From the NCBI RefSeq assembly GCF_025965415.1, contig NZ_JAOPWY010000036.1, positions 1-32,674 of the forward strand: a DNA stretch of 32,674 bases, read 5' to 3'. The translations under genes were made by a program, and so were the position numbers. The notes under the pieces were generated by a model. That model was not told the DNA's origin and searched no databases. It worked only from the letters and a program-made list of their open reading frames with translations. Source of the stretch: Nocardioides sp. (lineage in GTDB: Bacteria; Actinomycetota; Actinomycetes; Propionibacteriales; Nocardioidaceae). Numbering within the stretch: position 1 is the stretch's first letter; each line of letters opens with the position of its first letter. Shown here in pieces: positions 23,459-30,870 of the stretch.

Positions 23459-24250
23459 TCACCCTTCAACGGGGGAGTTCCACTGTCCGCGGGCGCGGAG
23501 CACGTCCCTGAGTATGTCCGTGCGATCGGTCATGATGCCGTCGACACCACGGTCGAGGAGGCTGTTCATCTCGATCGGGTCGTCGATGGTCCAGACGTGC
23601 ACCTGCACCCCCGCCGCGTGCGCGCGTCGTACGAGCGCACGGGAGGCCACCACCAGGCGGCCGCGGCGGTGCGGGACCTGGAGCGCGACCGGCTTGCCGC
23701 GGGCCAGCAGCCGCGCCAGGCGGGCGCTGGGGGAGAGGACGAAGGCCACCACCTCGAGCGGGTGCGCGGAGGTGGCCACGCGGCCCTGCGTACGCCGTCG
23801 GAACGCCTCCATCCGACGTGGCGAGAACGACCCGATGAGCACCCGGTCCCAGGCCTCGCGCTCCTCGATGAAGGTGGCCAGCGCCTCGACCGATCCCTCG
23901 GACTTGAGGTCGATGTTGAAGCGGGCCTCCGGGAAGGCGTCGAAGAGCTGGGCCAGCGTCGGCACCGGCTCTGCGCCACCGATCAGCGCCTGCTGCACCT
24001 CGGCGTACGTCGACTCCGCGATGCTGCCGGTGCGGTCGGTCACCCGGTCCAGGACGGTGTCGTGGAAAGCGAGGAGCACCCCGTCGCTCGTGACGTGGAC
24101 GTCGGTCTCGAGGTAGGTGTAGCCGAGGTCCACCGCGTGCGCGAAGGCGGCGAGCGTGTTCTCGAGTCCCTCGATCTCGGGGTGGTAGGCACCCCCGCGG
24201 TGGGCGAACGCCAGCGGTCGTGGGGAGTCGAGGTAGGCCGGTGAGTTCAC
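23459..24250 (-). CDS. Glycerophosphodiester phosphodiesterase family protein
   Basis: A 263-residue TIM-barrel enzyme that would hydrolyse glycerophosphodiesters to glycerol 3-phosphate and an alcohol. Seen: AFAHRGG (His17, Arg18), ENTLAAFAHAV, ETDVHVTSDGVLLAFHD with the acid and base residues, and IDLKSE. The C-terminus has VHVWTIDDP and DGIMTDR. No signal peptide is present, so it appears cytoplasmic. I chose the GTG at 24250 because the HRGG motif then falls 16 residues in and a -10-like hexamer sits just upstream. The frame is open further, but this would run through the divergent gene. Confidence 0.9.
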   Translation of the reverse strand: MNSPAYLDSPRPLAFAHRGGAYHPEIEGLENTLAAFAHAVDLGYTYLETDVHVTSDGVLLAFHDTVLDRVTDRTGSIAESTYAEVQQALIGGAEPVPTLAQLFDAFPEARFNIDLKSEGSVEALATFIEEREAWDRVLIGSFSPRRMEAFRRRTQGRVATSAHPLEVVAFVLSPSARLARLLARGKPVALQVPHRRGRLVVASRALVRRAHAAGVQVHVWTIDDPIEMNSLLDRGVDGIMTDRTDILRDVLRARGQWNSPVEG

Positions 24251-24257
24251 GGGGAGA

Positions 24258-24280
24258 AGTATGGCGGTGAGGAGTACCTT
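24258..24280. promoter_or_regulatory. Divergent leaderless promoters (GDPD / zinc-finger gene)
   Basis: Minus strand: CATACT (24258-24263), 7 bases, GTG at 24250. Plus strand: TACCTT (24275-24280), 6 bases, ATG at 24287. The two starts are only 36 bases apart, so both promoters share this gap. Confidence 0.45.
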
Positions 24281-24286
24281 CAGGGG

Positions 24287-24547
24287 ATGGAGAGCAACAC
24301 CTGCCCGCGTTGCGGCGTCGAGATGGATGAGCGGACCCTCGGCCAGGCCACGGTCAGCCAGTGCCCCGAGGGACACGGCGTGTTCCTCGCACGCGCCGAC
24401 CTGGGGCTGCTGATCGAGGCGGAGACCGACTGGCACCGCAACGCCGGCCAGCACACCGCCCCGATGCCGCGGATCACCGCCGACATGACCGCGCCGCCGT
24501 CGACGAGCAAGGTGTCTCGGGCGTGGGTGGAGACGCTGTTCGGCTGA
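24287..24547 (+). CDS. Small TFIIB-type zinc-finger protein
   Basis: An 86-residue protein. The N-terminal CPRCGVEMDERTL and QCPEGHGVFLARADLGLLIE match the zf-TFIIB family: Cys6, Cys9, Cys26 and a nearby His replace the usual four-ligand zinc ribbon. The rest is polar, ending in SRAWVETLFG. The function of these small proteins is unknown; DNA, RNA or protein contacts are all possible. It is convergent with the XRE-MurA gene (18-base gap) and divergent from the phosphodiesterase gene. Confidence 0.75.
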   Translation: MESNTCPRCGVEMDERTLGQATVSQCPEGHGVFLARADLGLLIEAETDWHRNAGQHTAPMPRITADMTAPPSTSKVSRAWVETLFG

Positions 24548-24565
24548 GCGGCCTCACGGACCTTC

Positions 24566-26089
24566 TCAGATGTCGCGGAAGGTCTCGATGTTGGCGCCGA
24601 GCTGGTTGAGCCGCTCGGCGAGGTCCTCGTAGCCGCGGTGGATGACGTAGGTCGAGCGCAGCACCGACGTGCCCTTGGACGCCAGCATCGCCAGCAGGAT
24701 CACGACGGCCGGGCGCAGGGCCGGCGGACAGACGATCTCCGCGCCGGAGAAGTGCGTCGGACCGTCGATCAGCACCCGGTGCGGGTCGAGCAGCTTGACC
24801 TGGGCGCCGAGCTTGTTGAGCTCGGTGAGGTAGATGGCGCGGTTCTCGTAGACCCAGTCGTGCAGCAGCGTCTGGCCCTCCGCCACCGCGGCGATGACCG
24901 CGAAGAACGGCAGGTTGTCGATGTTGAGCCCCGGGAACGGCATCGGGTGGATCTTGTCGAGCGGAGCCCGCAGCTCGGAGGGGTGCGTGGTGATGTCGAC
25001 CAGCCGGGTCATGCCGTTGTTGGCGACGTACTCCTCGGTCCGGTCGTAGCGGAAGCCCATCTCCTCGAGGATCGCCAGCTCGAGCTCCAGGAACTCGATC
25101 GGCACCCGGCGGATGGTGATCTCGGACTTCGTGACGATCGCGGCGGCGAGCAGCGACATCGCCTCGATCGGGTCCTCGGAGGGGGAGTAGTCGACATCGA
25201 CGTCGATGGACGTCCTGCCGGTGATGCGCAGGGTGGTCGTGCCGATGCCCTCGATCGTGACCCCGAGCTTCTCGAGGTAGAAGCAGAGGTCCTGCACCAT
25301 GTAGTTGGACGAGGCGTTGCGGATGATGGTCGTGCCCGGGTGGAGCGCCGCGGCCATCAGCGCGTTCTCGGTGACGGAGTCGCCGCGCTCGGTCAGCACG
25401 ATGGGGCGGCTCGGCTCGATGGTGCGGTTGACGCTGGCGTGGTAGCTGCCGTCGGTCGCCTTGACGTCCAGCCCGAAGGGCCGCAGTGCCGACATGTGCG
25501 GCTCGACCGTGCGCTCGCCGAGGTTGCAGCCACCGGCGTAGGGGAGGTCGAACTCGTCGTAGCGGTGGAGCAGCGGGCCCAGGAACATGATCACCGAGCG
25601 CGTGCGCCGCGCGGCCGCCTCGTCGATGGCGGCGAGGTTGAGCTCGGTGGGCGGGATGATCTCCAGGTCGTTGTCGTCGCCCACCCACCTGGTGGCGACG
25701 CCGAGGGAGTTGAGCACCTCGAGCAGGCGGTTGACCTCCTCGATCCGCGCGACCTTGCGCAGCGTCGTACGCCCCTTGTTGAGCAGGGAGGCACACAGGA
25801 GCGCCACGCCGGCGTTCTTCGACGTCTTGACGTCGATCGAGCCGGAGAGCGTGGTGGGGCCGTCGACCCGCAGGTGCGTGGGACCGGCGCCGAGCGCCAC
25901 GATCTCCGAGTCGAGGGCGGCGCCGATGCGGGCGAGCATCTCCAGGGAGAGGTTCTGGTGGCCCTTCTCGATGCGGTTGATCGCGCTCTGGCTCGTGCCG
26001 AGCAGCTCGGCCAGCTGGTGCTGGGTGAGCCCGCGGTGCTTGCGGGCGTCGCGGATGAGGTTGCCGATACGACCCTTGTAGTCAGCCAT
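24566..26089 (-). CDS. MurA-like enolpyruvyl transferase fused to an XRE HTH domain
   Basis: A 507-residue fusion. Residues 5-62 are an XRE/Cro helix-turn-helix (LTQHQLAELLGTSQSAINRIEKG). Residues 68-507 are a UDP-N-acetylglucosamine 1-carboxyvinyltransferase-like barrel with conserved residues: Lys91-Asn92, Cys188 in AGGCNLGERTVEPH (equivalent to E. coli Cys115), Asp391 and Arg459 in PPALRP. The enzyme part would start peptidoglycan synthesis from UDP-GlcNAc and phosphoenolpyruvate. Similar fused proteins are known in other actinobacteria such as Streptomyces, but their role is poorly described. A perfect palindrome overlaps the probable promoter, suggesting self-control. Ordinary MurA is about 420 residues without the HTH, so this may be a second, specialised copy. 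Confidence 0.9.
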   Translation of the reverse strand: MADYKGRIGNLIRDARKHRGLTQHQLAELLGTSQSAINRIEKGHQNLSLEMLARIGAALDSEIVALGAGPTHLRVDGPTTLSGSIDVKTSKNAGVALLCASLLNKGRTTLRKVARIEEVNRLLEVLNSLGVATRWVGDDNDLEIIPPTELNLAAIDEAAARRTRSVIMFLGPLLHRYDEFDLPYAGGCNLGERTVEPHMSALRPFGLDVKATDGSYHASVNRTIEPSRPIVLTERGDSVTENALMAAALHPGTTIIRNASSNYMVQDLCFYLEKLGVTIEGIGTTTLRITGRTSIDVDVDYSPSEDPIEAMSLLAAAIVTKSEITIRRVPIEFLELELAILEEMGFRYDRTEEYVANNGMTRLVDITTHPSELRAPLDKIHPMPFPGLNIDNLPFFAVIAAVAEGQTLLHDWVYENRAIYLTELNKLGAQVKLLDPHRVLIDGPTHFSGAEIVCPPALRPAVVILLAMLASKGTSVLRSTYVIHRGYEDLAERLNQLGANIETFRDI

Positions 26090-26095
26090 GCCGAC

Positions 26096-26101
26096 ACGTT
26101 A
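26096..26101 (-). promoter_or_regulatory. -10 hexamer for the leaderless XRE-MurA gene
   Basis: Minus strand TAACGT, 6 bases, then ATG at 26089. The operator palindrome overlaps its upstream half. Confidence 0.45.
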
Positions 26102-26118
26102 TCTCAGATATGAGATAA
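26099..26118. promoter_or_regulatory. Perfect palindromic operator TTATCTCA-N4-TGAGATAA
   Basis: TTATCTCA-GATA-TGAGATAA: perfect 8-bp arms with a 4-base centre, unusually AT-rich for this sequence. It lies 9 bases before the XRE-MurA start and overlaps the -10 hexamer. The size and symmetry fit a dimeric XRE repressor. It is also 84 bases upstream of the alcohol dehydrogenase gene. Confidence 0.75.
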
Positions 26119-26190
26119 GGCGGAATGCGGTCCGCCATCCGCTGGCGCGTCCCTGGATCGGGCGCGGGCCGGCTCTCGAGGACCGCGTGG

Positions 26191-26196
26191 CAGGAT
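26191..26196 (+). promoter_or_regulatory. -10-like hexamer, probable leaderless start
   Basis: CAGGAT, 6 bases, then the ATG of the dehydrogenase gene at 26203. No strong -35 is seen. Confidence 0.4.
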
Positions 26197-26202
26197 CGTC
26201 GC

Positions 26203-27219
26203 ATGCGAGCAACCACCATCCACGCCCCCGGTGACGTCCGCTTCGAGGAGGTCCCCGATCCGGTGATCGAGGAGCCCACTGACGCCATCGTCAAGGTCGT
26301 CGCGGGCTGCATCTGCGGCTCCGACCTGTGGCCCTACCGCGGCGCCAACGACATCGACAGCGGCTCGACGATCGGCCACGAGTGCGTCGGGGTGGTGGAG
26401 GAGGTCGGGTCCGCGGTCAAGGACTTCAAGCCCGGCGACTTCGTGATCGTGCCGTTCTGCCACTGCGACAACACCTGCGCCCACTGTGCCGCGGGTGTGC
26501 AGTCGGCGTGCGACAACCTGGGGTTCACCGCCAGCGGCCAGGGGGAGTACTCCCGGGTCACCCAGGCCGACGGCAGCCTGGTGAAGACCGACGGCACGCC
26601 CGACGCGTCCCTGATCCCCTCGCTCCTGACGCTGTCCGACGTGATGGCCACGGGCTGGCACGCCGCCGTGGCCGCCGGCGTGAAGCCGGGTGGGACCGCC
26701 GTCGTCATCGGCGACGGAGCGGTCGGCCTGTGCGGCGTGCTCGCTGCGGCGCAGCTCGGTGCCGAGCGGGTCGTGGCGATGTCACGGCACGAGCCGCGCC
26801 AGGAGATCGCGCGCGCCTTCGGTGCCACCGACATCATCGCCGAGCGCGGCAAGGAGGGCGGTGCCCGCATCGCCGAGCTGACGCGGGGCATCGGCGCCGA
26901 CGCCGTGCTCGAGTGCGTCGGCACCGACGAGGCGATGAAGACCGCCTTCGCCATCGCCCGTCCGGGCGCCACGGTCGGCTTCGTCGGCGTGCCCCACGGC
27001 GTCGAGCTGCCGGTGCGCCGGATGTTCCAGAAGAACGTCGGCCTCGCCGGTGGCATGGCACCGGTGCGTCGCTACTTGCCCGACCTGCTCGAGCGGGTCC
27101 TCTCCGGTGCGATCGACCCGGGCAAGGTCTTCGACCTCACCCTGCCCATGTCGCAGTCGCCCGAGGGCTACCGCGCGATGGACGAGCGTCGCGCGATCAA
27201 GGTCCTCCTCCAGCCGTGA
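26203..27219 (+). CDS. Zinc-dependent alcohol dehydrogenase family protein
   Basis: A 338-residue medium-chain dehydrogenase. The catalytic zinc site is CICGSD (Cys38) with GHECVG (His59, Glu60). The structural zinc loop is CHCDNTCAHCAAGVQSAC. The Rossmann motif GDGAVGLCGVLAAAQLGA is at about 165-185, followed by basic residues at the end of strand two (SRHEPR), suggesting NADP preference. The substrate is unknown; similar proteins are annotated as threonine dehydrogenase-like. It is divergent from the XRE-MurA gene. The GTG of the phosphatase gene overlaps its stop (GTGA, 27216-27219), so the two are coupled. Confidence 0.9.
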   Translation: MRATTIHAPGDVRFEEVPDPVIEEPTDAIVKVVAGCICGSDLWPYRGANDIDSGSTIGHECVGVVEEVGSAVKDFKPGDFVIVPFCHCDNTCAHCAAGVQSACDNLGFTASGQGEYSRVTQADGSLVKTDGTPDASLIPSLLTLSDVMATGWHAAVAAGVKPGGTAVVIGDGAVGLCGVLAAAQLGAERVVAMSRHEPRQEIARAFGATDIIAERGKEGGARIAELTRGIGADAVLECVGTDEAMKTAFAIARPGATVGFVGVPHGVELPVRRMFQKNVGLAGGMAPVRRYLPDLLERVLSGAIDPGKVFDLTLPMSQSPEGYRAMDERRAIKVLLQP

Positions 27220-29021
27220 CCGGGTCCGACAGCACCCTCCTGCTCGGGCCCCTGCTCCGTTACGTCGACGACACCTCCGCGGCCGTGTGGGTCGAGACGC
27301 GGACTCCCGCCACCGTGACCGTGAGTCGCGGCAGCACCTCCGCGAGCGCGCCCACCTTCGCCGTCCACGGGCACCACTACGCCCTCGTCGAGCTCGACGA
27401 CCTCGAGCCGGGGACGACCGAGGCCTACACCGTGGACCTCGACGGCCACCGCGTCTGGCCCGAGCCCGACTCCCCCTTCCCGGCCCCCGTGATCGCCACC
27501 CTCGAGGACGGTCGCCCGCTGCGGCTCGCCTTCGGCTCCTGCCGTACGTCGGTGTCGCACGACGCGAAGGGCAACCGGACGCACGGTGTCGATGCCCTGC
27601 GCGCCTGGGCGCTGCGGAGCGCCGACCAGGTCGACGCGGCCGACCCGGACGACCCCGACCTGTCCCCGGACCGGCTCCCGGACCTCGTGCTCTTCCTCGG
27701 CGACCAGGTCTACGCCGACGAGACCACCGAGGACATGCGAGCCTTCATCGAGTCGCGCCGCGACATCGAGGCGCCGCCGTGGACCGAGCTGCGGGACTAC
27801 GAGGAGTACGCCCACCTCTACAGCCTGGCGTGGGCCGACCCGGCCAACCGGTGGCTGCTGTCGACCGTGCCGAGCTCGATGATCTTCGACGACCACGACA
27901 TCCGCGACGACTGGAACACCTCCCAGGCGTGGCGCGACGAGATGGAGGCGACGTCGTGGTGGCACGGCCGCATCGTGGCCGGCCTGGCGTCCTACTGGGT
28001 CTACCAGCACCTCGGCAACCTGTCGCCGGCCGCGCGGCAGCAGGACGAGATCTACGCCCAGGTCCTCGCCCACCGCGGCGACACCGAGCACGACCTGGGC
28101 GAGGTCCTCGACGCCTTCGCCGCGCGGGTCGACCAGGAGCCGCAGACCTACCGCTGGAGCTACACGCGCGAGTTCGGCACGCAGGCCCGCCTGGTCGTGG
28201 TCGACTCTCGCGCCGCACGACAGCTCGACCCCGACCACCGGGCCCTCCTCGACGCCGACGAGGCCGCGTGGCTCGACCAGCAGCTGCGCGGGGACGTCGA
28301 CCACCTGCTGGTCGGCACGTCGCTGCCGTTCCTGCTCGCGCGTGGCCTGCACCACCTCGAGGCGTTCAGCGAGGCACTCGCCGATGGGGCCTGGGGAGGT
28401 CACGGTGCCCGGCTGGGGGAGAAGATGCGCCAGGTCGTCGACCTCGAGCACTGGGGTGCCTTCCAGAGCAGCTTCCAGGACGTGGCCCGGCAGGTGATGG
28501 AGGTGGCCGCGGGGGAGCGCGGCCGGGCGCCGTCGACGGTGACGTTCCTGTCCGGCGATGTGCACCACAGCTACGTCACCGAGGCCTGGCCGGCAGATGA
28601 GGGCCGGCAGCTGCGGTCGACCATCCTCCAGGCGGTGTGCTCACCGATGCGCAACCCGCTCTCGCGCAACATGCGCTTCGCGACCGCCGTGCTGTCGTAC
28701 GGCGTCGCCGGTCCGGTCGGGCGGCTGGCCTCGAGGTCGGCGCGCGTCGCGGACGCGCCGCTCGACTGGCGCTACGCCGAGGGGCCGTGGTTCGACAACA
28801 ACCTCGCGTGCCTGCAGCTGGCCGGGAAGGGCCTGAGGATGTGGTGGGTGACCGGCGAGGTCATCGACGACCACGACCGGCCGCGGCTGGCGAAGGTGGC
28901 GAGCTACGAGCTGGACGAGCAGGGCCGCCCGCCGGCGCACGAGCGCGTGCGCGACCGCTTCACGCGCGGCCTCAGGCGACGCGTCCGGGACAAGGTCAGG
29001 GACCGGGTCAGACAGCGCTGA
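27216..29021 (+). CDS. PhoD-like metallophosphatase
   Basis: A 601-residue protein of the PhoD-like alkaline phosphatase family. A Fibronectin-III-like N-terminal domain (about 5-90) leads into the phosphatase core. Metal-binding motifs are FGSC (about 107), LFLGDQVYADE (about 165), SMIFDDHDIRDDW (about 225) and FLSGDVHHSY (about 445). Unlike secreted PhoD, no Tat or Sec signal is seen, so it should act in the cytoplasm. The end is strongly basic. The GTG start overlaps the stop of the dehydrogenase gene. The 3' end overlaps the small Cys-rich gene on the other strand by 14 bases. Confidence 0.88.
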   Translation: MTGSDSTLLLGPLLRYVDDTSAAVWVETRTPATVTVSRGSTSASAPTFAVHGHHYALVELDDLEPGTTEAYTVDLDGHRVWPEPDSPFPAPVIATLEDGRPLRLAFGSCRTSVSHDAKGNRTHGVDALRAWALRSADQVDAADPDDPDLSPDRLPDLVLFLGDQVYADETTEDMRAFIESRRDIEAPPWTELRDYEEYAHLYSLAWADPANRWLLSTVPSSMIFDDHDIRDDWNTSQAWRDEMEATSWWHGRIVAGLASYWVYQHLGNLSPAARQQDEIYAQVLAHRGDTEHDLGEVLDAFAARVDQEPQTYRWSYTREFGTQARLVVVDSRAARQLDPDHRALLDADEAAWLDQQLRGDVDHLLVGTSLPFLLARGLHHLEAFSEALADGAWGGHGARLGEKMRQVVDLEHWGAFQSSFQDVARQVMEVAAGERGRAPSTVTFLSGDVHHSYVTEAWPADEGRQLRSTILQAVCSPMRNPLSRNMRFATAVLSYGVAGPVGRLASRSARVADAPLDWRYAEGPWFDNNLACLQLAGKGLRMWWVTGEVIDDHDRPRLAKVASYELDEQGRPPAHERVRDRFTRGLRRRVRDKVRDRVRQR

Positions 29022-29154
29022 GGACGCGGTCGCGCCCGTGGGCGCAGGCACACGTGTCGGAGCACGGCAGGTAGGTGTGGCGGGCGTGGCCGCAGCCGGT
29101 GCAGGGGAGGTCGTGCGACAAGTGCACCGAGTTGGTCTCGACGGTGTCCCACAT
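29008..29154 (-). CDS. Small Cys/His-rich protein, possible metal binder
   Basis: A 48-residue protein starting MWDTVETNSVHLSHDLPC. CxxC at 18-21 (CTGC), then Cys31, Cys35 and Cys37 with several His make a likely zinc or iron site. AGGAG lies 7 bases before the ATG, which I prefer to the more upstream in-frame ATG. Small proteins of this kind recur in actinobacteria without known function. It overlaps the end of the phosphatase gene by 14 bases, tail to tail. Confidence 0.6.
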   Translation of the reverse strand: MWDTVETNSVHLSHDLPCTGCGHARHTYLPCSDTCACAHGRDRVLSAV

Positions 29155-29318
29155 GGCCCTGCTCCTGTCCGCTGTGTCGTGCTCTGCTGGTGTGACGTCG
29201 AGCCTCGCACCGCATGACGCCGGACAGGGCCGAACACACCGACAACGGCCCGATCCGGGGTACGAATGACCCGTTCGGGCCATGCGGGAGTGGCCCGTTC
29301 GCCCCTGGCCGCGGAGCC

Positions 29319-29324
29319 TAGGAT
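29319..29324 (+). promoter_or_regulatory. -10 hexamer for the YcaQ-like gene
   Basis: TAGGAT, 6 bases, then ATG at 29331; probable leaderless transcript. Confidence 0.5.
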
Positions 29325-29330
29325 CACCGC

Positions 29331-30443
29331 ATGGGAGCGGGGGAGACGACGCACGACCTGTCGCGGCAGCAGGCCCGGCAGGTCGTCGTACGCGCTCAGC
29401 TGCTGGACGCGCGGCGCCCGACCGACGTGCTCGACGTGGTCCGCCACCTCGGGTTCCTCCAGGTCGACCTCACCGATGTCGTCGCGCGGCACGCCGACCT
29501 GGCGCTGTGGACCCGGCTGGGTGAGGCCTACGAGCCCGAGGACCTCGAGGGCCTGGTCGGCGACGGTGCGCTGGTCGAGCACCACGCGCTGCTGCGCCCC
29601 AGCGAGGACATCGCGCTCTTCCGCGCCGACATGGACGCGTGGCCGGGCGTGCCCCCGCTCAAGGAGTGGCAGGAGGACGTGCGCGACTGGGTGGAGGCCA
29701 ACGACGGGTGCCGTCGCGAGGTCATCGCGCTGCTGCGGGCCGAGGGTCCGACGGCCGCGCGCGACCTGCCCGACAGCTGCGAGGTGCCCTGGCGCTCCTC
29801 CGGCTGGACCAACAACAAGAACGTGATGAAGCTGCTCGAGTGCATGGAGGCGCGCGGCGAGGTCGCGGTGGCCTCCCGTGAGGGACGCGAGCGCCGGTGG
29901 GACCTCGCCGAGCGGATCCATCCCGGCGACCCGGCGGTGCCGGCGGAGCGGGCCCACCGCACGCTCGCCGAGCGGCGGCTGCGCGCCCTCGGGCTCGCCC
30001 GACCGCGTGCGCTCGAGGCGTGGCACGAGCCGTACGCCGTGCGCGACGTGGGCGAGGCGGTGAGGGTGGAGGGCGTGCGCGGCACCTGGCGGGTGGACCC
30101 CACGCTCCTCGACGGCGGCTTCGAGGGGCGTACGGCGATCCTGTCGCCGCTCGACCGGCTCGTCTTCGACCGCGTGCGGATGAGGGACCTCTTCGCGTTC
30201 GACTACCAGCTGGAGATGTACAAGCCCGCCGAGAAGCGGCAATGGGGCTACTGGGCGATGCCCGTCCTCGACGGCGACGAGCTGGTCGGCAAGGTCGACG
30301 CCACCGCCGATCGTGAGGCGGGGGTGCTGATCGTCGACGCGATCCACGAGGACGGGGACTGGTCGACCCGGCGCCGCCGGCGGGTCGAGTCGGAGGTCGA
30401 GTCGCTGGCCGCCTGGCTGGGGCTGGACGTGGCCCGGACCTGA
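29331..30443 (+). CDS. YcaQ/AlkX-type winged-helix DNA glycosylase
   Basis: A 370-residue member of the HTH_42 (formerly DUF1006) family, which includes E. coli YcaQ and Streptomyces AlkZ. These remove alkylated bases and unhook DNA interstrand crosslinks. The catalytic motif Q-V-D lies at 44-46 in GFLQVDLTDVV, the QxD form of the YcaQ branch (AlkZ has QxQ). The following LVEHHALLRP and the WxxxK-rich middle are also typical. The C-terminal half has GYWAMPVLDGDELVGKVD. It has its own promoter and converges on a minus-strand operon with a 4-base gap. Confidence 0.88.
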   Translation: MGAGETTHDLSRQQARQVVVRAQLLDARRPTDVLDVVRHLGFLQVDLTDVVARHADLALWTRLGEAYEPEDLEGLVGDGALVEHHALLRPSEDIALFRADMDAWPGVPPLKEWQEDVRDWVEANDGCRREVIALLRAEGPTAARDLPDSCEVPWRSSGWTNNKNVMKLLECMEARGEVAVASREGRERRWDLAERIHPGDPAVPAERAHRTLAERRLRALGLARPRALEAWHEPYAVRDVGEAVRVEGVRGTWRVDPTLLDGGFEGRTAILSPLDRLVFDRVRMRDLFAFDYQLEMYKPAEKRQWGYWAMPVLDGDELVGKVDATADREAGVLIVDAIHEDGDWSTRRRRRVESEVESLAAWLGLDVART

Positions 30444-30447
30444 CGGA

Positions 30448-30870
30448 TCAGGACGGGCGCAGGACGGCGAGCACCAGTCCCTCGGCGTCGCCCGTGCTGC
30501 CGGTGAGGTGGGGTCCGTCGCCGAGCGGCGCACCCACGACCCGGGCGACGGCGATCTCGAGGTCGCCGCAGCGCACCGCCGTGACGTCCCCGTCGTCGCG
30601 CACCGCGTCGATCGGACCGACGGACGGGGCGCTGGACGCGGTGCCGCTGCCGCGCACCTGCATACGGGCCGGGATGTCGACGCGCACGCCACCGTCCTCG
30701 AAGTACATCGGCGACTGCTGCGCGCCGGTCAGGATCCCGGCGGCCAGGGTCGCGGCCCACACCGGGTCGCCGCAGCCGTCGTAGACCCAGCGCCGGCCGA
30801 GCACCGAGTGGTCGGTGGTGGTGATCAGGTGCTCCTCGGCGGCCGCGAGCGGGGCGGCACGGTAGGTCAC
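30448..30870 (-). CDS. Maltokinase N-terminal cap-like domain protein
   Basis: A 140-residue protein starting TYRAAPLAAAEEHLITTTD. The segment DHSVLGRRWVYDGCGDPVWAATLAA (positions about 20-45, shown in part) resembles the N-terminal cap domain found on actinobacterial maltokinases. Here it stands alone without the kinase. The function is unknown. GTG at 30870 overlaps the stop of the START-like gene (GTGA), making it the third gene of a coupled minus-strand operon. The fold assignment is from memory of the family pattern and is tentative. Confidence 0.65.
   Translation of the reverse strand: MTYRAAPLAAAEEHLITTTDHSVLGRRWVYDGCGDPVWAATLAAGILTGAQQSPMYFEDGGVRVDIPARMQVRGSGTASSAPSVGPIDAVRDDGDVTAVRCGDLEIAVARVVGAPLGDGPHLTGSTGDAEGLVLAVLRPS

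Noticed and set aside
22037..24244. A 735-codon plus-strand frame opposite the MFS and phosphodiesterase genes
   Set aside because: It is the complement of two clear gene families and its composition is unlike any real protein.
29075..29269. A 64-codon plus-strand frame opposite the small Cys-rich gene
   Set aside because: No Shine-Dalgarno or family; the minus-strand gene has a better start and metal-site pattern.
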